In this document: piece after piece, positions 1 to 9,486 of the stretch
Layout of the letters: every line of letters starts with the position of its first letter
Numbering within the stretch: the first letter of the stretch is position 1
NCBI GenBank assembly: GCA_001936135.1
Contig: CP012819.1
Span: forward strand, 682,001 to 746,000
Source: Saccharomycopsis fibuligera x Saccharomycopsis cf. fibuligera
Taxonomy: Eukaryota > Ascomycota > Saccharomycetes > Ascoideales > Saccharomycopsidaceae
DNA length: 64,000 nt
Direction: 5' to 3'
Position numbers and translations under genes: made by a program
Notes under the pieces: generated by a model
Databases searched by the model: none
What the model saw: only the letters and a program-made list of their open reading frames with translations
Told to the model about the DNA's origin: nothing

Positions 1-1
1 C

Positions 2-580
2 ATAACTTGGAAAGTTGACAATAATTTGTATCAGCATTTAGATGTAATTGAACGAACCGTTGTTGGTCGTGATCAAGAAGAGAAAAAATCGTATTATATC
101 AAGAAATTTAAGTATTCTGATTTAGACGAATTGATCACTTTCCATATTTACAAGCTTGCCAAAAACGTTGAACTGATGGTGAACCATGATAAGTTCTATA
201 AAAAATCACGTTCTGAAGCAGAAAATTATTTGGATTCATACATTAAGGCCAATTCTGGCCGTGGATACTATATTTTCTGTTTTGATCATAAGCATCCAGG
301 TTGGTTTACTTTGTTGTTCAAAGGTAGTGAAAAATCAAAAATTTTTTCCCTACCGGTTGAAGTTACACCAAATGGTTATAGACTCGAAGGTTACGATTAT
401 AGTTCTGTGGCATTACTTACCAATGGCTTTAAACAGATCATGAAGAATAAGTACCAGGAAAGGCAAAGAAAATACAATGGTTCAGGTGCTGGCGGCGCTG
501 GCGGTGGAAGATATGGCGATTCCAGAGGTTCTGGATATAATAATGCGCCAATGTACAATAATTATGCACATGGGTATTAA
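2..580 (+). CDS. SPT6: Spt6 transcription elongation factor, C-terminal fragment (5' truncated by window)
   Basis: The reading frame is already open at base 2 (ITWKVDNNLYQHLDV) and stops with TAA at 580, so only about the last 192 residues are present. They correspond to the C-terminal tandem SH2 region of Spt6, the histone chaperone and elongation factor that binds the phosphorylated linker of RNA polymerase II. Visible family features are the ELITFHIYKLAKNVE helix, VNHDKFYK and YIFCFDHKHPGWFTLLFK. The protein ends in a Gly/Ser/Tyr/Asn-rich tail (GSGAGGAGGGRYGDSRGSGY), a typical low-complexity end for yeast Spt6. The TTG at 26 is not a start; the gene begins outside the window. Identity is from recognised family sequence, with high confidence. 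Confidence 0.93.
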   Translation: MTWKVDNNLYQHLDVIERTVVGRDQEEKKSYYIKKFKYSDLDELITFHIYKLAKNVELMVNHDKFYKKSRSEAENYLDSYIKANSGRGYYIFCFDHKHPGWFTLLFKGSEKSKIFSLPVEVTPNGYRLEGYDYSSVALLTNGFKQIMKNKYQERQRKYNGSGAGGAGGGRYGDSRGSGYNNAPMYNNYAHGY

Positions 581-2104
581 AGTGAAAGAAGATGAGTCGT
601 GGTGAGGCTCGTTTATAGTTGATGAAAATAAAAGAAAAACCTGCTATAAATTCACTCACTTATGTTTTTCATATTATTCATTCTAAAAAAATTTTTTTTT
701 TTAAAAACAAAAAAAAAAAAAACAAAAGTAAAAACAAAACATACATGCTCAACCTTTTTTTCTAGTATTTTTTTCTGTGATTTTATATTATGTATCTATT
801 ATTTTAATTAAAATGCTCGTTCATTGACTTTATTTCTTTAAGACTGCAAAATCAGCAAGCGTTTTTAGTGGTTTTTCAAAACCAATGATCAAAAATAGAC
901 AAAGCGTTTTCAATTAAATGGAAAGCAACTTGCTTCAAGATGCACTTCTATTCATTGAAGCACTTAGATAAATACACAACAAACTGCAATGTATATTACC
1001 GTTGTGTGCTAATCAACATATCTTGGCGCATATTAATATGTTACAAACATTTCTATCTAATATAACAATAAAGTTACTGTTGTAAGGATAAGCAGGAAAA
1101 TAAAGAAAACGGACAAAAGGTACTATAATTTCCAACTGCAAGTATAGATCTTTCCTCGTATCAATATCAATAGATAATGTGTATATTTTAGTGTATGCAG
1201 CACAGTAATGAGGTAGTGATTGAATAACTTGTTGCTAAAGAAATGTAATTAGTGACTTGGGGTTACATTAGCAGCAAACTAGATGAACTTGTGGAGTTTG
1301 AATAATGGTTTGAACCATTGAGATAGCTTTTGTCATTAGATACATAATAGCGGATACTAGTTCTACCGAGAACCTAATAGGTCTACACTGTGTATATACT
1401 ATCACATCCTAACCCTCGGGAACTCACAACTTACATTTTGAATTTATGAGTGTCTTCCCAAAAAAAGTACCATAAATTTACTATGGTGAAGTTTCGCTGA
1501 TGTTGCTACTCTCAAATCAGCAGTTGTTTCAGGAATGCGTTTGGCGGTGTTTCGAATCCAAAGTGAAAATCAACGGATAGAAGACGATCAAGCATCACTC
1601 CTTGACACACTACAGTATACTGCAGTGCAAGGGAAAGGCGGCAGGCGTCGATCTTTCTTTGAAAGGCTGTAATCTGTATACAGGCTAAACCTTTTTGGTC
1701 ACAGACTGCTCTTCGAGGATCTAGGGTCTTATTTAACTGTCGGTGGATCCTGCGGTTAGTTTATCAAGATGCTTCCCACGAAAGTAATCCATTGCAGTGG
1801 CTCCGGATACACAGAAAAATACAGATTGTACTAGTCAATTGTTAACAGCCCAATCTTGGATGCCTCAAGATAGAACACACACTAGCGCCCAAGAAGCACT
1901 CAAAGATTATATATAGCCTCGGTCAACTTGCTAACTGCTTTTTCATAGAGGGATTATTGCAGAGGGAACACCTAATACTTGTGAACCATCTCATATTTTT
2001 CAAATAGAAGTTTACCGCATGGATAAATAAAATAGACCACTCACTAAAACTTTAAATTACCAAACCATCAAACCCATTAAATTCATTAAACCACTTACTT
2101 CGCA
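581..2104. other. Intergenic, no gene seen
   Basis: About 1.5 kb between SPT6 and the first Rho gene. An A/T-homopolymer stretch near 685-735 follows SPT6. The segment around 1440-1900 is less AT-rich than its surroundings but has no convincing ORF, tRNA or known ncRNA motif that I can recognise. It may include the Rho promoter. Confidence 0.6.
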
Positions 2105-2698
2105 ATGTCCAGACCATTGCAAAAAAAACTTGTTATCGTCGGCGATGGTTACTGTGGCAAAACTAGTTTGCTAATGTCTTTCAAAGATGGCCATTTCCCC
2201 GAAGTTTACGTACCAACCGTTTTTGATGATTATTCTGCGAACTTAACAGTAGACGGTCACTCATTACAACTCCATTTATGGGATACTGCAGGTCAAGAAG
2301 ATTACGAGAGATTAAGACCACTAGCGTATCCTGATTCCAATGTTATTCTTATTTGTTTCACCGTTGATAGTCATAGCTCATTAGATAATGTTAAAGACGT
2401 CTGGCTTCCCGAAGTGTTGCATTATTGTCATAATGTGCCAATTTTTTTAGTATGTTGCAAAAAAGATCTAAGAAACGATTTGGCCACGAGAAAAAAGCTT
2501 GCAAGAAATAATCAGGAACCATTGACTCCAGAGTAAGGTATGCTGGTAGCTGAATCTATTGGGGCATTTCGCTACGTCGAGTGCTCAGCAAAGACTGGGG
2601 AAAATGTGGTAGAATTGTTTGAAGCTGCTGCAAGATCAACAATATCAAAAAGTGACACTTCATCAGGGTCTGGTGGTGGCTGTTGTGTGATTTTATAG
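2105..2698 (+). pseudogene. Rho1-like small GTPase gene interrupted by one in-frame TAA
   Basis: From ATG 2105 the frame encodes a Rho-family GTPase: P-loop GDGYCGKTS (about residues 13-21), effector region VPTVFDDY, switch [16 protein letters not shown], Rho insert region [14 protein letters not shown], and KKDLRND in the NKxD position. A TAA at 2534-2536 ends translation after 143 residues. The same frame continues without another stop to TAG at 2696-2698 and supplies the missing parts: GMxVAESIGA, the G5 motif VECSAKT, and a C-terminus ending GGGCCVIL, a geranylgeranylation-type CAAX with a neighbouring Cys that could be palmitoylated. Full length would be 197 residues. The 143-residue product lacks G5 and the lipid anchor and should be inactive. 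TAA is one base from CAA (Gln), a residue that fits the family there. It could be a recent pseudogene, a readthrough gene or a base error. The P-loop Tyr in place of the usual Ala suggests a divergent paralogue rather than the essential RHO1. Confidence 0.85.
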
Positions 2699-2735
2699 AT
2701 TAGTATCATATTCTTGTTATTTTTTGTTTCTTTTT

Positions 2736-2766
<31 letters not shown>

Positions 2767-3721
2767 GTTGTTTCTGTTGATATCATGTTATTTTCAAGTT
2801 TCTACAACTATTTAGATATATCTTACATTTGTTTATTGTTTTACCCAACCTTTTTGCTTTTGCTGTTTCACGTGTTAGTTTTTTTAATTTCGATACTCCG
2901 ATTTTTATTTGCAGATACTGCTTCTTGTTCTTACAGCATGACTATCTTGAAAGTTTAATAAATTGACTTCCACCATCTTTTGACCCTAATACAAACATAA
3001 AAATAAAACAAAAACACTGGCGCTGTCCAGACAACCCTTACTTCTGAAAACCGCCCACGACTTGCTATCCGCACTTTTTTTTTCAACTATAAAAAGAGGC
3101 ACGATCGTGAAAAATTTTTTATCAGAGTTTTTCCATTTATTTTCAGGATCATCAACTGCTTTACAATTCAAATACTGTTGTATATAGATCATAATATATA
3201 CACATTAAAGGATTATTTCGTTTTTTCTTTGGCCTTAATTTGGTTTCTTTTTTTTTTATATCTTTTTTTCTATTCTTTGTTCGAGAACACTCGAGAACAC
3301 TCCTGTTTCTGCCTCATCTTCTTTTCGCTCTATAGAATGATGGGTTCTGGTGATGGAGAAGAATAAGCTGACTTTGCGCTTCAAAGGATTTTGATACTTT
3401 CCTTAAAAGTTCGGGTTGGATACGTGTTTAGGGTCAAGCGCTTTTGCATTTTGAGCGTTAGCTATGGAAGTGCGAGCTGTTTGGTTCTTAACTACATTCT
3501 ATTCCTAAAAAAAAGGTAACTTCATTTGAAAACTTTTTTTTTATGTACTTGCGTAATTGGGCAATTATATAACCATAACTTATGGTGTAATTGTCAATCG
3601 TAAACTATTGTTGTCAGAATCTCTCGTGGCAGAATTGCTAAAAGTGCAATTGAAAAATTTCTGTGATATAGCTGAGACATATCTTGAAGAGCAAGAAATC
3701 AAAATATTCCTACTCCTAAAC
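2699..3721. other. Intergenic between convergent Rho genes
   Basis: About 1 kb of AT-rich 3' flank with long T runs (2730-2766) and several short T tracts. No supported gene. The small ORFs here are low-complexity Phe/Leu frames created by T tracts. Confidence 0.6.
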
Positions 3722-4348
3722 TCATAAAATCACACATTTGTTTTTCCTACCAGCCTTCTTAAAGCTCTGTTTCTTGTCACCACCAGGCTCATTTTTTAGC
3801 ACCAACCTCGCAGCCGTCTCAAATACCTCATTCACACCAATCCTCTGTCTAGCAGAACACTCCACCACTGCTGCTGCCATGATTTGCTTTCCAACCCTCT
3901 CGCACTGATCTTTCTGTAACGGGATCTCATCAGTTATATCCAAATTCGCCAAAGTATTTTCTTCATACCTCAAGTCAATTTTATTCACCACTAGCATCAC
4001 TTGTACCGTTCTAGGGCAATGCTGAAGTATTTCAGGAAGCCATACATTTTGAGCATTTTCTAAACTTTGTGGCAAATCCACCGAACAACATAGTAATATG
4101 ATGTCTGCGTTGGGGTACGATAAAGGCCGAAGACGACTATACTCTTCTTGCCCAGCAGTGTCCCAGAGTTCTAAAGTTACTCGCTTACTGTCGATTATTA
4201 TGTCTGTAAGATGATGTTCGAACACAGTGGGAAGATAGTATTGTGGGAATTCTCCTTGAGCAAATACTAATAGGAGACACGTTTTGCCTACTGCGCCATC
4301 ACCAACAACAACGAGTTTCTTTTGGATTGGTCTTTTATTGTTGGGCAT
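3722..4348 (-). CDS. RHO4: Rho4-like small GTPase
   Basis: A 208-residue Rho-family GTPase, intact. Motifs are the P-loop GDGAVGKTCLL (about residues 17-27), PTVFEHH effector region, WDTAGQEEYSRLRPLSYPNAD, NKIDL and VECSARQ (G5). The C-terminus is basic, KKAGRKNKCVIL, with a CVIL CAAX box predicting geranylgeranylation and a polybasic membrane anchor. GDGAVGKTCLL, EYSRLRPLSY, VNEVFETAA and RKNKCxI resemble yeast Rho4 (Crl1 in Candida) more than Rho1, Rho2 or Rho3. Rho4-type GTPases act in septation and polarised secretion at the plasma membrane; that role here is inference. Class assignment is very secure and the Rho4 subtype moderately so. The gene is convergent with the interrupted Rho gene upstream on the other strand. 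Confidence 0.8.
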   Translation of the reverse strand: MPNNKRPIQKKLVVVGDGAVGKTCLLLVFAQGEFPQYYLPTVFEHHLTDIIIDSKRVTLELWDTAGQEEYSRLRPLSYPNADIILLCCSVDLPQSLENAQNVWLPEILQHCPRTVQVMLVVNKIDLRYEENTLANLDITDEIPLQKDQCERVGKQIMAAAVVECSARQRIGVNEVFETAARLVLKNEPGGDKKQSFKKAGRKNKCVIL

Positions 4349-5988
4349 GTTGTACTTTAAGCTTCGACTTGTGACTAAGTAAATTGTAAGCTTTAAAATG
4401 TGACTGGAAGCTTCCGATTTGCTAAATTAGACTGTTTGGTTGCCTTGTTGACCACGCACACTAGGCAAAGGGAATAAAGGAAGTATTGGACTTTCGTTGA
4501 TAAATCTGTAAGAAAGTAATTTCTTTCAAAGCAGCGTTAAACTTCAACAGTAGTTCCTCGTGTAGCGCTATGATTTTATAATGAAATATACTGCATAGTA
4601 CAAAGATGATTGAGTAATTCTAAAAAATTAGAAATTAAGCAAAGAATCTTGTCACAAAGAAAAAAAGATATAAACTTGGGGGTACCAAGACCAGATGAAG
4701 ACAAAACGTATGAGATGTTTCCTCGAGGAAAAACCCATCTTTGTCTCACCTATCATGAGATTAAATCAAATCCATTCAAATGCAAAAAAAATACGCCATG
4801 CAAGCGTAAGCTACTTGGATATCTTCAGTAATCATCTCCAACGCATCTGCACCGCCGCCTATTCAAACTATTGTTTAGCTATATACTGTCTCCTGTGAAA
4901 AGTTTTGAGTCTTATGCCAAAAAATGACAACACGATGTATAAGCCAGCATGGAGATTGATACTGTTTTAGATGTCAGTTTCGGGAAAAATTGTGATACTT
5001 TAGATGCATGAATACGCGTCATAATGCATTAAGTTTTCAACAATTCACACTTCTGGATCAGGAAACGTACTTCAAAATAACAATAATAATAATAATAATA
5101 ATGACAATAATAATTAAAGTCAAGTTCTTGGACTGGAAAGCAATTTGGTATAGTACTTGCGGTAGCAGGCTAATATATACTATAGATTAAACTTAAATAA
5201 TTTGCGTTAGAAGTGAAAGATGCTTTATATATTATGAGTTAGATTAAAGATACGACGTGATGTGGATGCCATATATGCGTCGAAGACATTTACAATAATA
5301 ATTGAATATTTAAGACTCCTAGTCATACACAGGGTCTTTGGCACCAAACTAGATACACACACAAAACCAAGGTACTATTTCTATTATTACTTGTGTTTAG
5401 GTCGGACAGTTGAAGTAAGAAAATAAAGACAAACATCATGTATGTTATATGCTGCATGCTGCGATCTTTGAGAATTGAAAACTATGCTTTGCAAAATCAT
5501 CCTCAAAGTCTAAAAAAATAGTAAAATCGTTTCAGAAGATAAGCTAAATTGGTACATTCTTTGTTTAGATACGAAACCTTTTTAATATTGCGAAAGATTG
5601 TATCTTTTACATAACGCAGAAATAAGTACATATATTTTGATCACATACGCCATGTACAACTCTATGGATTGTCGTACTTTTGAGAAAAGGAAAAGAATTA
5701 TGCTAAATAAATAACAAGCATCAAAGAACAAGAATATATAAAACAGAACAAGCATTATCAAAGAAGGTCATTATATTACGCAAGAAAGCAGAACAAACAG
5801 AAACAAACAGATTCGTAGCAGAAGATGAGCATGAAAAAGACAATAGAATATAATATGCAAATATTAAAATTATCACTCAATGATAACGGAGGAAGAGAAC
5901 TGAAGAAGGTAAAAGCAAGAAAAGCAGAATGTTGGGCTAAAGAGCGCATTAATGCAGCATCGAAGACAATTAAGGTAAAAAAAAGCAA
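4349..5988. other. Intergenic, no supported gene
   Basis: About 1.6 kb of AT-rich DNA. A short ATA/AAT trinucleotide run lies at 5083-5105. Frames at 4610-4898 look superficially protein-like but lack an ATG in the best frame and match nothing I recognise. It holds the Rho4-like promoter and the 3' flank of the next gene. Confidence 0.5.
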
Positions 5989-7224
5989 TCAGTTATCTCT
6001 AAAGACTGAAATCTTCTTTTTCTGAGCAATGCCCAAGAAGCTAGACCCAAAAGGGTTGTTTCTTCTGGCTCTGTTTGGTCTTGACATAAATGGGTTTTTA
6101 AATTCTTCATCAGAACTTTCACCCTGGTCTCTGAGAAGTTGCTTGACAAACTCATCATCTTTCTTCATGCGCCGCAATTTGACAGATTCATTGAACTCTT
6201 CTGGTTCATTTTCTTTTTGAGCCTTTAACAAGTCATTGATCAATAATCTTGGTTTAAATTCTCTATCAAACTTATCGGACATATCAAACTTCTTGATCAT
6301 TTTTTCACCTTCTCTGTTAAAAAGAAGAATTTCAGTATGTGGGTTAAACTCCACAATCTCTTCATCATGACCAAGGTCATCGGAATCCGCTTCATATTCT
6401 GTATCAGCATTTTCTTTATCGCTGTCTTGCGGACTCAAAAACATTTTTTTAGTTTTAAATATTTGCATGTGCTTTTTAGTTTCTTTTTTGGATTTGAAAA
6501 TCGATGGGCTACTCAAGGTGTAGTACGGTTCATATTCTTCATCAATATTCTTTTTGGTATGCAATAATTTGGAAGGAGGTGTCACAATAACACGGGTTGA
6601 CTTAGAAGTTGGTGTAGTTGGAGGCTGAATTGTTTTCTCACTGACAGACTTCAATTCAGGTGTCTTTAGAAATTTGGATTTGGTTGGTGATTCAGAATTG
6701 CTAAACTCAGAATCACTACCACTGTTTATAGGCGTAGTTGTTGATGTTTGTTTTGCGCATGTTATCTCTAATTTTGGCACTCCTCTTTTTCTTGGTGATA
6801 CTTCAGGAGCTTTCATTAAGCGTGGATTTCTTCCGGAACCCACGGTGGAAGGCTGAGGATGCAAAACAGCTTTTTCAGGAGAAATAGTGCTAACTCTCGC
6901 ACCGGCAGTACCATTACGTGTGCCTGTTTTGCTAGATATGGTGGTTGAAACAGTCTCATCTGTCACAGCGAGTGAGTCAAAAATATCTTTTCTCTTTCTG
7001 ATCTTTGGTGTGAAATCTGGAGTAATAAGGCTGTTTGCACCTGTATACACCGCACCTTTTCTGGGAGTCTTTGCAGTGGAATAAGCCGTAGAAATAGGAG
7101 CTGCTAAGTTTGGCTTTGGCTTGAAGATTATTGGGCTATGATCATTGTCATTTGGAGTTGTTGGAGTGCACGGGAGTTCATCTGCATGGCTTCTCTCTGG
7201 AGTAGCAGGTAACTGACTGGACAT
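5989..7224 (-). CDS. SOL1: Sic1/Sol1-like cyclin-dependent kinase inhibitor
   Basis: A 411-residue, Ser/Thr/Pro-rich, probably disordered protein with about sixteen S/T-P sites, many with a basic residue at +2 or +3 (TPRK, SPEK, SPRK, TPEL). The N-terminus has a cluster (residues 7-33: ATPERS, PCTPTTPND, HSPII) resembling Cdc4-type phosphodegrons. The C-terminal part aligns by eye with the inhibitory end of S. cerevisiae Sic1: ILLFNREGEKMIKKF and EFKPRLLI here against ITYVNKKGEVVEKRR and RFKPKALF there. Candida SOL1 (Sic-One-Like) is the known functional equivalent, blocking Cdk1-Clb activity until SCF-Cdc4 destroys it. The acidic stretch SDKENADTEYEADSDDLGHDEE precedes this domain. Assignment rests on this short conserved block plus composition, so it is good but not certain. 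Confidence 0.62.
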   Translation of the reverse strand: MSSQLPATPERSHADELPCTPTTPNDNDHSPIIFKPKPNLAAPISTAYSTAKTPRKGAVYTGANSLITPDFTPKIRKRKDIFDSLAVTDETVSTTISSKTGTRNGTAGARVSTISPEKAVLHPQPSTVGSGRNPRLMKAPEVSPRKRGVPKLEITCAKQTSTTTPINSGSDSEFSNSESPTKSKFLKTPELKSVSEKTIQPPTTPTSKSTRVIVTPPSKLLHTKKNIDEEYEPYYTLSSPSIFKSKKETKKHMQIFKTKKMFLSPQDSDKENADTEYEADSDDLGHDEEIVEFNPHTEILLFNREGEKMIKKFDMSDKFDREFKPRLLINDLLKAQKENEPEEFNESVKLRRMKKDDEFVKQLLRDQGESSDEEFKNPFMSRPNRARRNNPFGSSFLGIAQKKKISVFRDN

Positions 7225-8196
7225 CTTTTAATACCCTGTTTTGTTTTGCTTTGTCGCTTTTTTTGTTACTATGAATTTGGACTAGTGAATATAATGTGTA
7301 ATGCTACGCCAGGACAGCAACAGATGGGATGCGTTTTGTGATAGTGTAGTTGTTTTATGAGAACGTTGTTTTGTAAGAGGAATGATGATTGTAAGAAGTA
7401 CTATGGTCTTTGATTGTTGAATGGATCAAGGCGAAAAAATAGTAAAAAAAATTGCGTGTTTGAAGTAGTGCTTTAGTTTTGTGGCTGCAACGGTTTGAGT
7501 GAAGATGAAGTTGTAAATGATGAACCAATAGTTAGGTGTGTTTTTGAAACAGAGTGGAAAATAATAGTGAAACACAAGATAACAACACAACACAAGCACA
7601 GCAAAGGCAAAAAAAAAAAGTATATATATATGCGACAAAAAGAGAACACGAAAGCAAAACAGGAGAGAAAGACTGAAGGAGAGAAAAAAATTGAGGGATA
7701 GCAAAGGCTGGCACACCAGGCGCGTGCGCGTGTATTTATTCTATTATTTTCGTGTCTTTTCTTACTAACAAAAATAATAAAAAGTAAAAAAGACAAAAAG
7801 AAAAACGGACGCGTCTAACAAATGCGGAAAAACGTAAACACAACTCTGCATACACAAGCAGAAACATGCCTGCGAACGCATGATCACCAACAACCAGCCT
7901 TCTTTTATTTGATCAATCATTAGGTGTTTGTTGCTCTTGTAAACAGTGCTTAATTGTTTTGTGTGAGTAGCAGGTTTAGGCTGCAACGTACATTAAGATT
8001 ATTGGTTGCAGCTCAACTGAAGAGACCCCAATAGTTCAGTAAATAAGAGAATGGGTTTGTGCTCCCTGGCGTTCTTTTGTATGGCACAGAGCAGTGAGCT
8101 TGAGGTTCAAGGGTTTCAAATAAACTGAAAGAAGGAATAATAAAGCGTATATTAGTATTACTAGCAAATTCAATAGCAATAAACAATAAGCTATAA
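7225..8196. other. Intergenic, promoter of the Sol1-like gene and 3' flank of its neighbour
   Basis: About 970 bp, AT-rich with purine-rich stretches (7585-7700). No convincing ORF, tRNA or ncRNA. The frames here are low-complexity Phe/Leu or Lys/Glu artefacts. Confidence 0.55.
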
Positions 8197-8730
8197 CTAT
8201 AAAAACAATTTGTTAAATAACTTCTTCGACTTGCTCTTTGAGCTCTGATTAGTTTTCTCAGCATTAGCTTTCTGATTACTGACTATATGGCACTCATTGT
8301 CACAAGAACCACCCTCATCAGCTGCTGAGCTCTTTTGTAGTCGGCTGGAGCTTGTTAAGACCCTCGATAATCTTCTAGAAATGGGCTGCCTGCTGACACT
8401 GCTACTATTGTTGCTGCTGTCACTGCCACTTTTGCAACCATTGCTGTTGTTGACTACGCTGTTTAGCTCATTGCTGTTGTTCGCCAAGTACCTCACTTCA
8501 TGATCCTCGCCATTTCCATCGCTGTCAATATCGTGGTTAATGTCACTGTTGCGAGTTACCACTCTGCACAAGCTCGGGGCAGATTCTATTTCGAAGCTCG
8601 TTTTACTGACCATTCTATGGTTACTGCTCCCAAGAGATGGTGATTCAGTGCGCGAAATGACACTATCGAGATCTGCCATGTTGTCGTACTCTTTTTGTGG
8701 AATGGGGTTGATTTCTTTCAGAAGTATCAT
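8197..8730 (-). CDS. Uncharacterised Ser/Asn-rich small protein
   Basis: A 177-residue frame opened by ATG at 8730, divergent from ENG1 across about 750 bp. I do not recognise the family. It has Ser/Asn-rich central stretches (NNSNELNSVVNNSNG, SDSSNNSSSVS) and a basic patch SRRLSRVLTSSSRL carrying RRxS sites that could be PKA-type phosphorylation sites. The very C-terminus is a basic amphipathic tail, SKSKSKKLFNKLFL. No signal peptide, membrane segment or catalytic motif is visible. Codon use and length support a real gene, but Ser/Asn-rich frames can occur by chance in this genome. Function is not inferred. Confidence 0.55.
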   Translation of the reverse strand: MILLKEINPIPQKEYDNMADLDSVISRTESPSLGSSNHRMVSKTSFEIESAPSLCRVVTRNSDINHDIDSDGNGEDHEVRYLANNSNELNSVVNNSNGCKSGSDSSNNSSSVSRQPISRRLSRVLTSSSRLQKSSAADEGGSCDNECHIVSNQKANAEKTNQSSKSKSKKLFNKLFL

Positions 8731-9486
8731 TTTTGAAGTGTGGTGTGTGATTCGAATATAAGAAAGAAATGGTTGTTTATGATAAATAGGAAGTTATTGT
8801 TGACCCAAACGTTTGTATTTTTCGGTAGAAGAAGATCCTTTAACAGTGTCACTTCCTACGAGATGATGATGAGATGGTGATGAGGATATATGTGTTTATA
8901 TAAGACACACAAAAGCCCGCACGCAGACCCTGATCCGCACCGTCCCGTTGGCTCCTTCACGGAATATTCGCTTAAACAGCCTAAAGACACACTGTGATCA
9001 AATAGGATCACAATAGCCATGACAGCTCAGAAACCACAATGATGACAACCTAGTCTTTTAGACAGTTGCTAACTTTCTGTCCCATAACAACACGCACATA
9101 CATACGTTCTGTTAGTATACTTGTGTTGTCGTCAAGACGTGCACACACCCTGTCTCCTTCCGGTGTCAACAGTGCCGCGACTATGTTTCTCCGGCGTTTC
9201 AGCCTAAAGGATCCACTTCCCAATTAGGCAACCAAAAATTACCCATCATCAACGCTCTCCGATGTTGTCAATGAATTCACTCTTTTGACTCCCATACATC
9301 ATATTGACAGGTAATAATCGCAATATATATATTCAAATACACCATTGTTCCGAATAAGTCAATCACAATTTAAGCAATGCCAATTCCAATTTCCGCAGTT
9401 CTGGCAACCTTTGTGGCAGACCATTTAGCGGCGTTTTGCCAGTTGAACCCTATTTTGGCCAATATTCAGTTACGCTTTCACCGACA
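8731..9486. other. Divergent promoter region upstream of ENG1
   Basis: About 750 bp shared by two divergent genes. A TATA-like run TATATATAT lies near 9325. No Ace2-type CCAGC box could be picked out with confidence. The ATG at 9377 opens a different frame ending at 9489, so it could act as a short upstream ORF overlapping the ENG1 start by three bases. Confidence 0.45.

Noticed and set aside
4610-4898. Frames looking like a remnant protein (RKKDINLGVPRPDEDKTYEM)
   Set aside because: No ATG in the best frame, no recognised family, short; too weak to call a pseudogene.
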